Shown piece by piece: positions 30,156 to 38,920 of a DNA stretch of 64,000 nucleotides (position 1 is its first letter; each line of letters opens with the position of its first letter). This stretch comes from Bradyrhizobium sp. AUGA SZCCT0158 (GTDB lineage: Bacteria > Pseudomonadota > Alphaproteobacteria > Rhizobiales > Xanthobacteraceae), in contig NZ_JAFCME010000006.1 of NCBI RefSeq assembly GCF_018130065.1, positions 248,001 to 312,000 on the forward strand, given 5' to 3'. The notes below the pieces were generated by a model. That model was not told the origin of the DNA and ran no database searches. It saw nothing but the letters and a program-made list of their open reading frames with translations. The position numbers and the translations under genes are program-made.

Positions 30156-30941
30156 ATGCAAGCCGTTCCAACCCCAGCCCAACCGATGAGTACAGATTTG
30201 CCCTCTTCCGACCAAGCCGCGGTCGCCGTTTCCATCGTTGTGCCCGTGCGCAACGAGGCCGACAACGTCGCGCCGCTGATTGCGGAAATCACGGCCGCGC
30301 TGGATGGCCGTTGGGCCTATGAGATCATCTATGTCAATGACGGCTCGACCGATTCCACCGCCGAGTGCCTCAAAGCGCTGATGAAGGTGCACGGCAATCT
30401 CCGGCAGCTCCGGCATGAAAAATCCTCCGGACAATCGGCGGCGGTGCGCAGCGGCGTTCGTGCGGCGCGCGGCGCCATTGTGGCGACACTCGACGGCGAC
30501 GGACAGAACAATCCGGCGTTTCTGCCGGATCTGATTTCGGCGGTCGAGAGCGGCGGCGGCCGCATCGGCCTTGCCGCGGGCCAGCGGGTCGGACGCAAGG
30601 ACACCGGTTTCAAGAAAATGCAGTCGCGGATCGCCAATGCCGTGCGCAACGGGATCTTGCGCGACGGCACCCGCGACACCGGGTGCGGGCTGAAGGCATT
30701 TCCGCGCGAGGTATTCCTGTCGATGCCTTATTTCGACGGCCTGCATCGTTTCCTCCCCGCGCTGGTGCGCCGTGAAGGTTTTGGCATTGCTTACGTCGAT
30801 GTGATCGACCGCCCGCGCCATTCCGGCGTATCAAATTACGGCTTCTTTGACCGGCTATGGATCGGGATCATGGATCTGGCCGGCGTCTGGTGGTTGATCC
30901 GCCGCAAGAAGTCGACGCCCGTTGCGACCGAGGTGACCTGA
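30156..30941 (+). CDS. GT2 polyprenyl-phosphate glycosyltransferase
   Basis: A 261-residue GT-A glycosyltransferase: SIVVPVRNEADNVAPLI, IIYVNDGSTDSTAE, ATLDGDGQNNPA (DxD-like metal site) and DTGCGLKAFPREVF. This is the dolichyl/undecaprenyl-phosphate sugar synthase type (DPM1, ArnC, RgtE), which charges the carrier lipid used by GT39 enzymes. The amphipathic C-terminal helix (WIGIMDLAGVWWLIRRKK) attaches it to the inner face of the membrane. ATG at residue 11 (30186) is an alternative start. Its stop overlaps the next gene (TGATG). Confidence 0.9.
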   Translation: MQAVPTPAQPMSTDLPSSDQAAVAVSIVVPVRNEADNVAPLIAEITAALDGRWAYEIIYVNDGSTDSTAECLKALMKVHGNLRQLRHEKSSGQSAAVRSGVRAARGAIVATLDGDGQNNPAFLPDLISAVESGGGRIGLAAGQRVGRKDTGFKKMQSRIANAVRNGILRDGTRDTGCGLKAFPREVFLSMPYFDGLHRFLPALVRREGFGIAYVDVIDRPRHSGVSNYGFFDRLWIGIMDLAGVWWLIRRKKSTPVATEVT

Positions 30942-31279
30942 TGCTGATTCAATACGGGCAGGCGCTCGGCGACTATCTTTACGACGTCTTCGTCGCGAAG
31001 TTCGATTTCTGGCTGGCGTTCGGCCTGGTCGCGCAATTGTTCTTCACCGCGCGCTTCCTGGTGCAGTGGATCTCGAGCGAGCGCGTCGGGCAAAGCGTGG
31101 TGCCGATGGCGTTCTGGTTCTTCTCGATGGGCGGCGGGATGATGACGCTGGTCTACGGCATCGCCAAACGCGAACCCGTCATCATCATCGGCCAGTCACT
31201 GGCCACCATCATCTACATCCGAAACATCATGCTGATCGTGAAGAACCGCGCCAGCGCGTCGAAGACGCTGGATCGCTAA
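30941..31279 (+). CDS. Lipid-A-disaccharide synthase N-terminal-domain membrane protein
   Basis: A 112-residue protein with three or four membrane helices: FDFWLAFGLVAQLFFTARFL, VQWISSERVGQSVVPMAFW, then FSMGGGMMTLVYGIAKREPV and GQSLATIIYIRN. This is the LAB_N family, small proteins found beside GT2 polyprenyl-phosphate transferases and thought to help flip or present the lipid-linked sugar. The ATG overlaps the GT2 stop, so it is co-translated. Its 3' end overlaps the convergent symporter gene by four bases. The substrate sugar cannot be told from sequence. Confidence 0.85.
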   Translation: MLIQYGQALGDYLYDVFVAKFDFWLAFGLVAQLFFTARFLVQWISSERVGQSVVPMAFWFFSMGGGMMTLVYGIAKREPVIIIGQSLATIIYIRNIMLIVKNRASASKTLDR

Positions 31280-32967
31280 CCGCTGCGTCCCGCGGCCGGT
31301 GCGGGCAGCGCCGCCATGTCGCTTTCGGTAGCACGATAGGCCGCCAGTTCACCGGCGGCATCGAGCACGGGGTAGGCGACCGAGCAGATATGGGAGTGAA
31401 TCCGCCGGAGATCGCGCAGCACATCGAGATGCAGCGAGGTGGTCTCGATGGTCTCGGGCCGGCCCTCGCGCAGCCGGTCGAGATGCCGCTCGGTGGCGGC
31501 AAGCTCGGTGTTGCGTAACGCGGCCTTCTCGGCCAGCAGCTTGCGGGCCTCATTGACGTCGCCGGACATGAAGACGCCGAACGCGATCCGCAGCGAATCC
31601 ATCGTGCGCTTGTGGAAGGCCGAAAGCTCTTCGGCGCCCTCGGCCGAGAACTGGAACCGGCGCTTGATCTTCTTGGTCGCAAGCTCGCTCAAATTCTTGT
31701 CGATGATGTCGCCGATATGTTCGAGGTTGATGGCGAAGGACACGATCTCCATCGCGCGCTGTCCCTCGCGCTCGTCGAGGCTGCCGCGGGTGAGCTTGGT
31801 GACATAGAGCTTGATCGCCTCGTCGAGGCTGTCGACGCTGTTGTCCATCTGGGAGACCTGGTCGACCAGCGCCCGGTCGTTGGTCATCATCGCCGCCATC
31901 ACCTTGCGCAGCATGACCTCGACATGGTCGCCCATATGCAGGGTTTCGCGCGCGGCATCCGCGAGCGCCAAAGAAGGGGTCTCCAGCGCGCTCTCGTCGA
32001 GATAGCGCGGCCGGAGCGGGTCGGTCTCCCGGACGCGCGTCGGCAGCAGCTTTTTCAACAGCCGCGCCATGCCGTCGAGCAGGCCGATGAAGACGATCGC
32101 AGTCACGACGTTGAACGCGATGTGGAATTGGGCCGTGGCCTTGGCGGGGTCCGGCTGCCACGACTGCAACAGCTCCGCGATCGGGTTCAGAAACGGCGCC
32201 ACCAGGGCGATGCCGATCATCCGGTTGGCAAGATTACCCAGCGGCAGGCGGTAGCTGGCGGGGTTGTCGCGGCGGGCGCCTTCGACAATCGGATTGATCG
32301 CGCTGCCAAGGTTGGCACCGAGCACCAGCGCCAACGCCGCTACGGGTGTAATGAAGTGCGCAAATGCCAGCGACATCACCAGCAGCACGCTGGCGACGCT
32401 GGAATGCACCACCCAGGTAACGACGGCACCGACGACGATGCAGAGCACGGGATCGCCGGTGATGGCGTTCATGAACACACGCATGCCCGGTGCGTTTTCG
32501 GCCGGCGCCAGCGTGTCGAGCAGGATGTGCAGCGCCAGCAGCATCAGCCCAAGTCCGATCGAGACGCGGCCGATATCCTTGATGCGCGAGCGCGGCCCGG
32601 TGCGGAAGGCGACCAGACCGATGATGAACAGGACGGGGGCGACGGCGGCGATTTTGAACGACAGGATCTGCACGATCAGCGTGGTGCCGACATTGGCGCC
32701 GAGCATGATGGCAAGCGCCGGCACCAGGCTGACCAGGCCTTCCGACGTGAACGAGCTTGTGATCAGCGCCGTCGCGGTGCTGCTCTGGAGCAGCGCCGTC
32801 AGACCGAGGCCCGCCGCAAAGGCGGTGAAGCGGTTGTTGAGCCCCTTCGCCAGCAATTGACGCAGGTCAGGGCCGAACGCGCGCAGGATTCCGCTGTGGA
32901 CCATGTGCAGGCCCCACAGCAGCAGCGCAACGCCACCCATCAGGTCGAGAAGTACGACGGTTCCCAT
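31276..32967 (-). CDS. Na/phosphate symporter fused to a PhoU-like domain
   Basis: A 563-residue protein. The N-terminal 330 residues form the NptA-type membrane unit with two inverted repeats carrying glutamine-serine motifs (TALLQSSTATALITSSF and VVHSSVASVLLVMSL). The C-terminal 200 residues are helical and PhoU-like (AINLEHIGDIIDKNLSELA, then FHKRTMDSLRIAFGV). It should import phosphate with sodium, with PhoU-like control of activity. It is transcribed alone, convergent with the glycosyltransferase cluster. Confidence 0.9.
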   Translation of the reverse strand: MGTVVLLDLMGGVALLLWGLHMVHSGILRAFGPDLRQLLAKGLNNRFTAFAAGLGLTALLQSSTATALITSSFTSEGLVSLVPALAIMLGANVGTTLIVQILSFKIAAVAPVLFIIGLVAFRTGPRSRIKDIGRVSIGLGLMLLALHILLDTLAPAENAPGMRVFMNAITGDPVLCIVVGAVVTWVVHSSVASVLLVMSLAFAHFITPVAALALVLGANLGSAINPIVEGARRDNPASYRLPLGNLANRMIGIALVAPFLNPIAELLQSWQPDPAKATAQFHIAFNVVTAIVFIGLLDGMARLLKKLLPTRVRETDPLRPRYLDESALETPSLALADAARETLHMGDHVEVMLRKVMAAMMTNDRALVDQVSQMDNSVDSLDEAIKLYVTKLTRGSLDEREGQRAMEIVSFAINLEHIGDIIDKNLSELATKKIKRRFQFSAEGAEELSAFHKRTMDSLRIAFGVFMSGDVNEARKLLAEKAALRNTELAATERHLDRLREGRPETIETTSLHLDVLRDLRRIHSHICSVAYPVLDAAGELAAYRATESDMAALPAPAAGRSG

Positions 32968-33257
32968 GCGAATAGCTTCCGGCAGCGCGAGTCGAAAGTT
33001 CAGGCTATCGCCAAAAGGCCGCGGATCAACCCCTTAATTTGCCGAAAATTGCTTGCGTGGCCGCAGGCATAGCACGTGCCGGCAAGAGCCAAAGGCAGCG
33101 ATCGATCGCGAGCGTGTCAGCACAAGCGCAGGGTAAGCGGAGCTGGAAAACAACCGCTACATTTCGATTACATTGCGATCGGTTCCGCTAGGCCAATTCC
33201 AATAATTCTTCTGTAAACGAGAGACACCAACTTTCTCGATCAGGGCCAGGGGCAAAG

Positions 33258-33506
33258 ATGTTAGCGAATCGCCGCAGAAGCGAACGTCGTGTGTGCAGAA
33301 ACTTTGCGAAGATACAGTTTGGGACCGGCGGGTTGCCGCGCGACTGCATGATCACGGACGTGTCGGACGGCGGAGTGAAGATTATCGCCGAATATCCGGA
33401 GATTCCCCCCGAGTTCACCGTGATTTTCTCGACCGGTCAGCGGCCGCGCCAGTGCAAGCTCGCATGGCGGATCGGCTGCGAACTCGGCGCTCAATTCGTC
33501 GACTAG
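33258..33506 (+). CDS. PilZ-domain protein
   Basis: An 82-residue single PilZ domain: RRRSERRVCRNFAKIQF supplies the basic RxxxR-type segment and DCMITDVSDGGVKI the D/NxSxxG motif that together bind cyclic di-GMP; the end (LAWRIGCELGAQFVD) is the usual last strand. These short proteins are very common in Bradyrhizobium. It stands alone, 160 bp before tadD. Whether it acts on the pilus locus is unknown. Confidence 0.85.
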   Translation: MLANRRRSERRVCRNFAKIQFGTGGLPRDCMITDVSDGGVKIIAEYPEIPPEFTVIFSTGQRPRQCKLAWRIGCELGAQFVD

Positions 33507-33669
33507 TACGGGAATGCGGCGAGGCCGGGATCAGAGCCCGGCCCGCAGCCGTGTGGCCGATGCTAAACAGGCCATTGCGGCCGCCCATTGCCGTAAAGGC
33601 GGCCTGCTTAACCCGAATTTAGGGTTAAGCTGTGAGCATTCTGGACAGTCGCCGACGCGGGTCCAGTAA

Positions 33670-34500
33670 ATGTTCCAGAAATTCTTCCAACCATCTGAAT
33701 TCGCGCGACTTCTTGCGTGTACATCATCCGCGGCGATTCTCGCGCTGGGGCTTAGCGGCTGCCAGACCGCGGTGACGTCGTCGGATATCACTGGCTCGCT
33801 CGGTGAGAAAGCCGAAACCAGCCGCGCCGCCGACCCGCGCCGCGACCTGGAGGTTTTCGAGGCGCGCTATCGCGCCAACACGAAGGATGCCGACGCGGCC
33901 CTGCAATACGGCAAGGCGTTGCGCGCCACCGGACAGAAGTCGCAGGCGGTCGCGGTGCTGGAGCAAGCGACCATCGCCCATTCCAGCAACAAGGCGCTGC
34001 TCGCCGGCTACGGCCGGGCGCTCGCTGACAATGGCAATTTTCAGCAGGCCTTCGACGTGCTCGGCCGCGCCCACACCCCCGACAACCCGGATTGGCGGAT
34101 ACTCTCCGCGCAAGGTGCGGTGCTCGATCAGCTCGGCCGGTTCGAGGAAGCGCGGCAGTATTATTCGAGCGCGCTGAGGATCACGCCCGACCAACCGTCG
34201 GTGCTGTCCAATCTCGGCCTGTCTTACGTGCTTTCAAAAGACCTGCCGAAGGCGGAGGAGACGTTGCGCCGCGCCCATAGTCGTGCGGGCAATGATGCGC
34301 GCGTGCGGGCCAATCTGGCGCTGGTGGTCGGTCTGCGCGGCAACCCGGCCGAGGCTGAAAAGATCGCGAAGGCCGACCTTCCGCCCGAAGAAGCGGCCGC
34401 CAACGTCGCGCAGTTGAAGCTCATGCTGTCGCGCAAGGAGAATGCGCGCGCCGAGATGGGCGGCAGGATGCCGGGCGCTGCGTCCGGGCGCTCGAATTGA
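33670..34500 (+). CDS. tadD: TadD-like TPR lipoprotein
   Basis: A 276-residue outer-membrane-type lipoprotein. The signal peptide ends in a lipobox (ALGLSGC, Cys at about residue 34), followed by tetratricopeptide repeats from residue 65 on (DADAALQYGKALRATGQKSQ, WRILSAQGAVLDQLGRFEEA, PSVLSNLGLSYVLSKDLPKA). This matches TadD, the pilotin/scaffold of the Tad (Flp) pilus secretin. It is convergent with cpaE, whose 3' end is only 54 bp away. In complete loci cpaF, tadB and tadC normally lie between them. Confidence 0.85.
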   Translation: MFQKFFQPSEFARLLACTSSAAILALGLSGCQTAVTSSDITGSLGEKAETSRAADPRRDLEVFEARYRANTKDADAALQYGKALRATGQKSQAVAVLEQATIAHSSNKALLAGYGRALADNGNFQQAFDVLGRAHTPDNPDWRILSAQGAVLDQLGRFEEARQYYSSALRITPDQPSVLSNLGLSYVLSKDLPKAEETLRRAHSRAGNDARVRANLALVVGLRGNPAEAEKIAKADLPPEEAAANVAQLKLMLSRKENARAEMGGRMPGAASGRSN

Positions 34501-34553
34501 CCGCGGCCGAACGGGCGAAAGGCGTGCGCCCGTCCCGTTGCCCCGCCGCGCCT

Positions 34554-35837
34554 TCAGCGGCGGCCGCCGGCGCGCAATTTGTTGATGATCGGCATGATCG
34601 GCCCGAGCAGCGAACCGCGTGATCGCTTGGTCACGGCGTGGCCTGTCAGGCGTTGCGCCATCTGCAAGAACATCGTGGTGGTGCGATGACCGGCGGAGAT
34701 TTGCTGGATCATCTGGCCGTTATTGGCCGCCATGCCGAACATCCTTGAATCGAACGGGATAGTCGCAATCGGCTGGCTCTCGATCGCCTTGGCGAATTCG
34801 CGCGGGGTGATCTCCGGGCGCTTGTACATGCCGACCTGGTTGAGACAATAGAGCGGTGGCCGGTCGTTGGGCCGGGCTGCCTTGAGCACGTTCAGCATGT
34901 TCTTGGCATTGCGCATGTTGGCGAGATCAGGCTCGGCAACGATCAGAATATCGTCCGCGCCGACCAGCGCGCGCTTGGTCCACGCCGACCATTGATGCGG
35001 GACATCGAGCACGATGCAGGGAGTGGTCATGCGCAGCGTATCGAAGATCGCATCGAAGGCGTCCGCACCGAAATCGTAGACCTGTTCGAGCGTCGCGGGG
35101 GCCGCCAGCAGGCTGAGACGCTCGGAGCATTTCGCGAGCAGGCGCTCCATCAGCGCGCTGTCGGGCCGATCCTGCTGGAACAGCGCGTTGGCGATGCCCT
35201 GTATCGGGTCCTGGTTGTAGTCGAGGCCGGCGGTGCCGAACGCCAGATCGAGGTCGATCACGACGGAATCCAGCGCCAGGTCGCGTGCGATCGCCCAGGC
35301 CACATTGTGCGCCACCGTGGATGAACCGACGCCGCCCTTGGCGCCGACCACGGCAACGATCCGGCCGACCGCGACGGCTTCGGACGAGGAAAACAGGCTG
35401 CAGATCGCGCGCACCACATCGAGGGTTTCGACCGGCCCGACCACGTAGTCGCTGACGCCGCGCCGCACAAGTTCGCGATACGGCGTGACATCGGTGGCGC
35501 TGCCGATCACGACGACCCTTGTGCCGGCGTCGCAGACGGTGGCGAGTTCGTCGAGACCGTCGAGCATGTCGCTGGAGCCTTCGGTTTCCAGCATGATCAC
35601 GTTCGGCGTCGGGGCCTTGTGATAGGCATCGATGGCGGCCGCGATGCCGCCCATATGAACGGACAGATGAACCTTGCCGAGGCGACGGTCTTCGCTGGCT
35701 GATCGCACCGTTGCGGCAGTCGCAACCGTTGCGCAAAAGGCCTGCACCGACACGCGCGGCGCCGGCGAAATATATTCATCGGCGGGCGGCGTAAGGCCGT
35801 GCTCTTCTTCAGAATCTTTTCGGGACCGGCTGATCAT
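34554..35837 (-). CDS. cpaE: CpaE/TadZ pilus localisation ATPase
   Basis: A 427-residue protein. An N-terminal receiver-like domain (residues 40-150, VIMLETEGSSDMLDGLDEL, RRGVSDYVVGPVET) is followed by a MinD/ParA-type ATPase with a deviant Walker A box (VVGAKGGVGSSTVAHN), a Walker A' region (VIDLDLAFGTAGLDYNQDP) and LVGADDILIVAEPDLANM. TadZ/CpaE marks the cell pole for Flp pilus assembly. Its ATG overlaps the end of cpaD (ATGA), so it is the last gene of a cpaB-C-D-E operon. Confidence 0.92.
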   Translation of the reverse strand: MISRSRKDSEEEHGLTPPADEYISPAPRVSVQAFCATVATAATVRSASEDRRLGKVHLSVHMGGIAAAIDAYHKAPTPNVIMLETEGSSDMLDGLDELATVCDAGTRVVVIGSATDVTPYRELVRRGVSDYVVGPVETLDVVRAICSLFSSSEAVAVGRIVAVVGAKGGVGSSTVAHNVAWAIARDLALDSVVIDLDLAFGTAGLDYNQDPIQGIANALFQQDRPDSALMERLLAKCSERLSLLAAPATLEQVYDFGADAFDAIFDTLRMTTPCIVLDVPHQWSAWTKRALVGADDILIVAEPDLANMRNAKNMLNVLKAARPNDRPPLYCLNQVGMYKRPEITPREFAKAIESQPIATIPFDSRMFGMAANNGQMIQQISAGHRTTTMFLQMAQRLTGHAVTKRSRGSLLGPIMPIINKLRAGGRR

Positions 35838-36571
35838 TTACCTGTATCGCTCAGTTTGGCTTTTTCGGATTCGGGATAGGTGGTCGTGGTCGATACACCC
35901 TTGCGGTATTTGTCGAAGGCCGCGTTGCGCCGCATCGTGTAGGCGGGGGTTTCGGGCCGCGGCTGCTCGAGGTCCGCCGGGTTGTCGATCATGGCGGCGA
36001 GGTTGCGTTGGGTGGCGCAACCAAAATTGTGGTACGGCCGGTTTTCATTGTAACCGGTGTCGTAGATGTTGGGACCGAGGTCCTCCGGCCACAGGCCGCA
36101 GGGGCCGGCCACCGCGGAGATCTTCGGATAGATCAGCCTGATGGTCGGAAGCGTTTGCGGGCTATCCGGTTGATAATGACGCAGCCTGATCGCGCTTGAC
36201 GGCACGCCGCCTGCGGTCAGCATCGCGCGGATTTCCTGGTACGTTGCCTCGGCCGCGCGGGCATTGGCGGTGTTGACCGGCACGTCGGCGATGATCGCGC
36301 CGGTGCCTTCGCGGGCCCAGGTCTGGGCCAGTCCCATGACGTCGTTGCGCTGCGGGGCCGAGAGGCCGCCGCGGGCGTGCCCGACGAAAATGACGATCGA
36401 GCGGTTAACTTCCTGAACGGCGATCGGATGCCGCTGACGGTAATCGGTGGGAACGGTCGCGGTCACGATCTCGCCGGTCTGCTGGCAGGCCCCCAGCGCA
36501 GCGGACAGGCCGACCAGCGCCCCGAGCAGTCGCCAGCTGTGACGGCGATCGACCTTCGTTTGGGTTGTCAT
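35834..36571 (-). CDS. cpaD: CpaD pilus assembly lipoprotein
   Basis: A 245-residue protein with signal peptide and lipobox (VGLSAALGAC, Cys at about residue 29). The mature part carries features of the CpaD family: VPTDYRQRHPIAVQE, then NFGCATQRNLAAMIDNPADL and RPETPAYTMRRNAAF. It localises to the outer membrane and supports the CpaC secretin. It lies between cpaC (39 bp gap) and cpaE (overlap) on the minus strand. Confidence 0.92.
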   Translation of the reverse strand: MTTQTKVDRRHSWRLLGALVGLSAALGACQQTGEIVTATVPTDYRQRHPIAVQEVNRSIVIFVGHARGGLSAPQRNDVMGLAQTWAREGTGAIIADVPVNTANARAAEATYQEIRAMLTAGGVPSSAIRLRHYQPDSPQTLPTIRLIYPKISAVAGPCGLWPEDLGPNIYDTGYNENRPYHNFGCATQRNLAAMIDNPADLEQPRPETPAYTMRRNAAFDKYRKGVSTTTTYPESEKAKLSDTGK

Positions 36572-36609
36572 CGTTCTGTCCTCATCCCCGTCCGTGGAGC
36601 CGCGCCGTC

Positions 36610-38106
36610 TCAGTCAATGATGAAGCCGAAATTGCCCTCATAGGCGCCGACCGGCCCGACGCGGGCGGCAAGGCCATAGATCCGGTTGATGCGGGCCAGC
36701 AGCGTCGATTGGGAATCGGACGCCGGTGCAAACCCGTCATCGGGGCGGGACAATTCCTTCTGGGCAACCGCGCGGACCACATAGGGCGTGACGAGAACCA
36801 TCAATTCGGTCTCGTTGTTGACGAAGTCCTGGCTGCGGAAGAGGGCGCCCAGGATCGGGAGCTGGTTGACGCCCGGCAATCCGTTGACCGCCTGCTTGGT
36901 CTGCTGCTGGATCAGGCCGGCCATCGCCATCGAACCGCCGGAGGGGATTTCCAGCGTCGTCTCGGCGCGACGGGTCCTGATCGAGGGAATCGTCAGTGCA
37001 GCGCCGTTCTGGTTCAGGGTGATGGCATTGTCGGTCGACAGTTCGGAGACTTCGGTCATCACCCGCAGGCTGATCCGTCCTTCGCTCAGCACGACGGGCG
37101 TGAAGTTCAGCGAGATGCCGAATTTCTTGTACAGGATCTGCGTCGTACAGATATGCGTGACGGGATCGCAGGAATAACCTGCGGGAATCGGAAATTCGCC
37201 GCCGGCGATGAAGGTCGCGGACTCGCCCGATATCGCCGTCAGGTTCGGTTCTGCCAGCGTGCGGACCACGCCGGCGGATTCCATCGCGCGCATGGTCGCG
37301 GTGACCGTCGGCAGCCCCTTGAGGATGCTCGAGGCGGCGAGGCCATTGTCAGACACCAGCGGACGGCCGTAGGCGGTGAAGGGATTGTTGTTGTTGAAGT
37401 TCACGACGGCGGTGCCGTAATTCATGCTGGCACTGAGATCGACGCCCATCTGCTTGATGATGTCGCGTCGCACTTCGGAAACGTTGACCTTCAGCATCAC
37501 CTGGTCGCGGCCGCGGACGGCGATGGAATTGACGACCTTGTCGGCACTGCCGACCAGCCGCGCGGCGAGGTCGCCGGCCTGCTGGGCCTCGATCGGGCTC
37601 GATACCGAGCCGGTCAGGATGACGCCTTCACCGACGCCTTCGATATTGATCCCCGGCAGCGTTTGCCGGAGCGCCGCCCGCACACCGTTGAGGTCGCGCT
37701 TGACCGCGATGTCGTAGGAGCCGACCTGCTGGCCGTCGGCATCGAAGAACACCACGTTGGTCTGGCCGACCGCTGCGCCGATGATATAGGCGCGCTGCGC
37801 CGAACGAATGACGGCGTTGGCGATCTTTGGATCGGCGACAAGTACATCCTTCACGTCGCGCGGCAGGTCGACCACCACGGACTTGCCGACGCCAAGGGAG
37901 AGGAAGCGTTGCTTGACCGGGCCGATGGCAGAAGTCGTCACCGGATCGTTGCCCGAATCCCTGGACAGCTCCCTGGCCAGCTCCCTGTCGAGCTCGGCCG
38001 CCACGACAGATGCCAACGGGCTGAGCGCCAGCGTGGCGATGGCCGAAAACAACAAGGCCCCGACCGCAGCCGTCCGCATCGCTGACTGATTACCCCCGAA
38101 CTTCAT
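36610..38106 (-). CDS. cpaC: CpaC pilus secretin
   Basis: A 498-residue secretin of the Flp/Tad pilus. The ATG at 38106 follows AAAGGACGCGGGGA; a GTG at 38127 is possible. Signal peptide to about residue 40, then a periplasmic N-domain (VGKSVVVDLPRDVKDVLVAD), a BON-like region (LPGINIEGVGEGVILTGSVS) and the secretin pore (TLAEPNLTAISGESATFIAG, then VNQLPILGALFRSQDFVNNE and ELMVLVTPYVV). It forms the outer-membrane ring for the pilus. The upstream cpaB is reduced by deletions, so function of the pilus is doubtful. Confidence 0.93.
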   Translation of the reverse strand: MKFGGNQSAMRTAAVGALLFSAIATLALSPLASVVAAELDRELARELSRDSGNDPVTTSAIGPVKQRFLSLGVGKSVVVDLPRDVKDVLVADPKIANAVIRSAQRAYIIGAAVGQTNVVFFDADGQQVGSYDIAVKRDLNGVRAALRQTLPGINIEGVGEGVILTGSVSSPIEAQQAGDLAARLVGSADKVVNSIAVRGRDQVMLKVNVSEVRRDIIKQMGVDLSASMNYGTAVVNFNNNNPFTAYGRPLVSDNGLAASSILKGLPTVTATMRAMESAGVVRTLAEPNLTAISGESATFIAGGEFPIPAGYSCDPVTHICTTQILYKKFGISLNFTPVVLSEGRISLRVMTEVSELSTDNAITLNQNGAALTIPSIRTRRAETTLEIPSGGSMAMAGLIQQQTKQAVNGLPGVNQLPILGALFRSQDFVNNETELMVLVTPYVVRAVAQKELSRPDDGFAPASDSQSTLLARINRIYGLAARVGPVGAYEGNFGFIID

Positions 38107-38123
38107 TCCCCGCGTCCTTTCGG

Positions 38124-38471
38124 TCACTTCTGTGCCGTCGATTGGCTCGCAATGCCGTAGCGAACCACGTTGATGCTTGAGCCCCGCTTCGGGGCCTTGC
38201 CGACCAGCGCGTTCCTGCCCTCTTTTTTCTTGGGGGCCTGGTCGATCGCCAGCACGCGGATGTTGGTCAGGATGATTTCCGATCGGATCGGTTCACCCGC
38301 GATGAAGGGGGCACACGCGATCGAGCCGGATTTGGCGACGAGAAGCTCCGTGGTCGGCAGCTGCGCGACCGGCTCGGCAGCGGCGGGCTTCTCGTCCGAT
38401 CCGCGCGCGGGATAAGCCGAAACGCAGCCCCTGAGAGCGATGGCTGGAACTACGATACGGGCAGCATTCAT
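38124..38471 (-). pseudogene. cpaB: cpaB reduced by in-frame internal deletions
   Basis: A 115-residue open frame made of separate pieces of CpaB/RcpC, which is normally about 260-280 residues. In order: the N-terminal segment (MNAARIVVPAIALRG, YPARGSDEKPAAAEPVAQLP, TTELLVAKS), a short piece (GSIACAPFIAGEPI), a central piece (RSEIILTNIRVLAIDQAPKK) and the C-terminus (RGSSINVVRYGIASQS). The SAF domain and the beta-clip regions between these are missing. All joins keep the frame and the start and stop survive. It overlaps the GTG start option of cpaC. It is almost certainly non-functional as a pilus subunit. Confidence 0.65.
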
Positions 38472-38630
38472 ACGCTTTACTGTCTACTCTTACGCTGGGC
38501 GCCATCATCCGCATGGCGTCGACGGCCGTCCCACCCGGCATGACTAACGGGGCAATGGTATAAGGGAACTTGAGGGGTGAATGATTTGGTGGCGAGACCG
38601 GCGGGATTCGCCGTCATGGTGAACGCGCGG

Positions 38631-38920
38631 TTAGTGTCCGCGCCTGCAAAAATCCGGATTTCTACGGATAAGACCATTGCGGCCCGCGCTGCATCCGCCG
38701 CTGTGCAACAGCGGATCGCGGAGTTTGCAGAAATCGCGGCGCTGGCTGGCGCCCTTCAGCGCCGTGAAGCGCCGGTCGAGATCGGGCTTGAGGTCATCGA
38801 CATTCTCGAGCTCGATGTGAAGCCGCAACGTCAGGCCGCCCGGCGCCGGGCGATAGCTGTCGCAGGGAATGACGAGGCTCGCACAGCCCGCCCGGGCTTT
38901 GGCGTCGCGGCCTGATGTGA
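38631..38920 (-). pseudogene. C-terminal remnant of a PLP-dependent cystathionine lyase-like gene
   Basis: The minus-strand frame reads AGCASLVIPCDSYRPAPGG then LTLRLHIELENVDDLKPDLD and RRFTALKGA. This resembles the C-terminus of cystathionine beta-lyase/gamma-synthase enzymes (ESLVIP, VRLHIGLENVDDLxADLxxGF). The catalytic lysine region is absent, and beyond the remnant the frame runs on to a stop at 38631. A metC-type gene often neighbours aapJ in alphaproteobacteria, which fits this position. Confidence 0.45.

Noticed and set aside
36565..38085. 506-codon plus-strand open frame
   Set aside because: Antisense to cpaC; the secretin frame has clear family motifs and a ribosome site.
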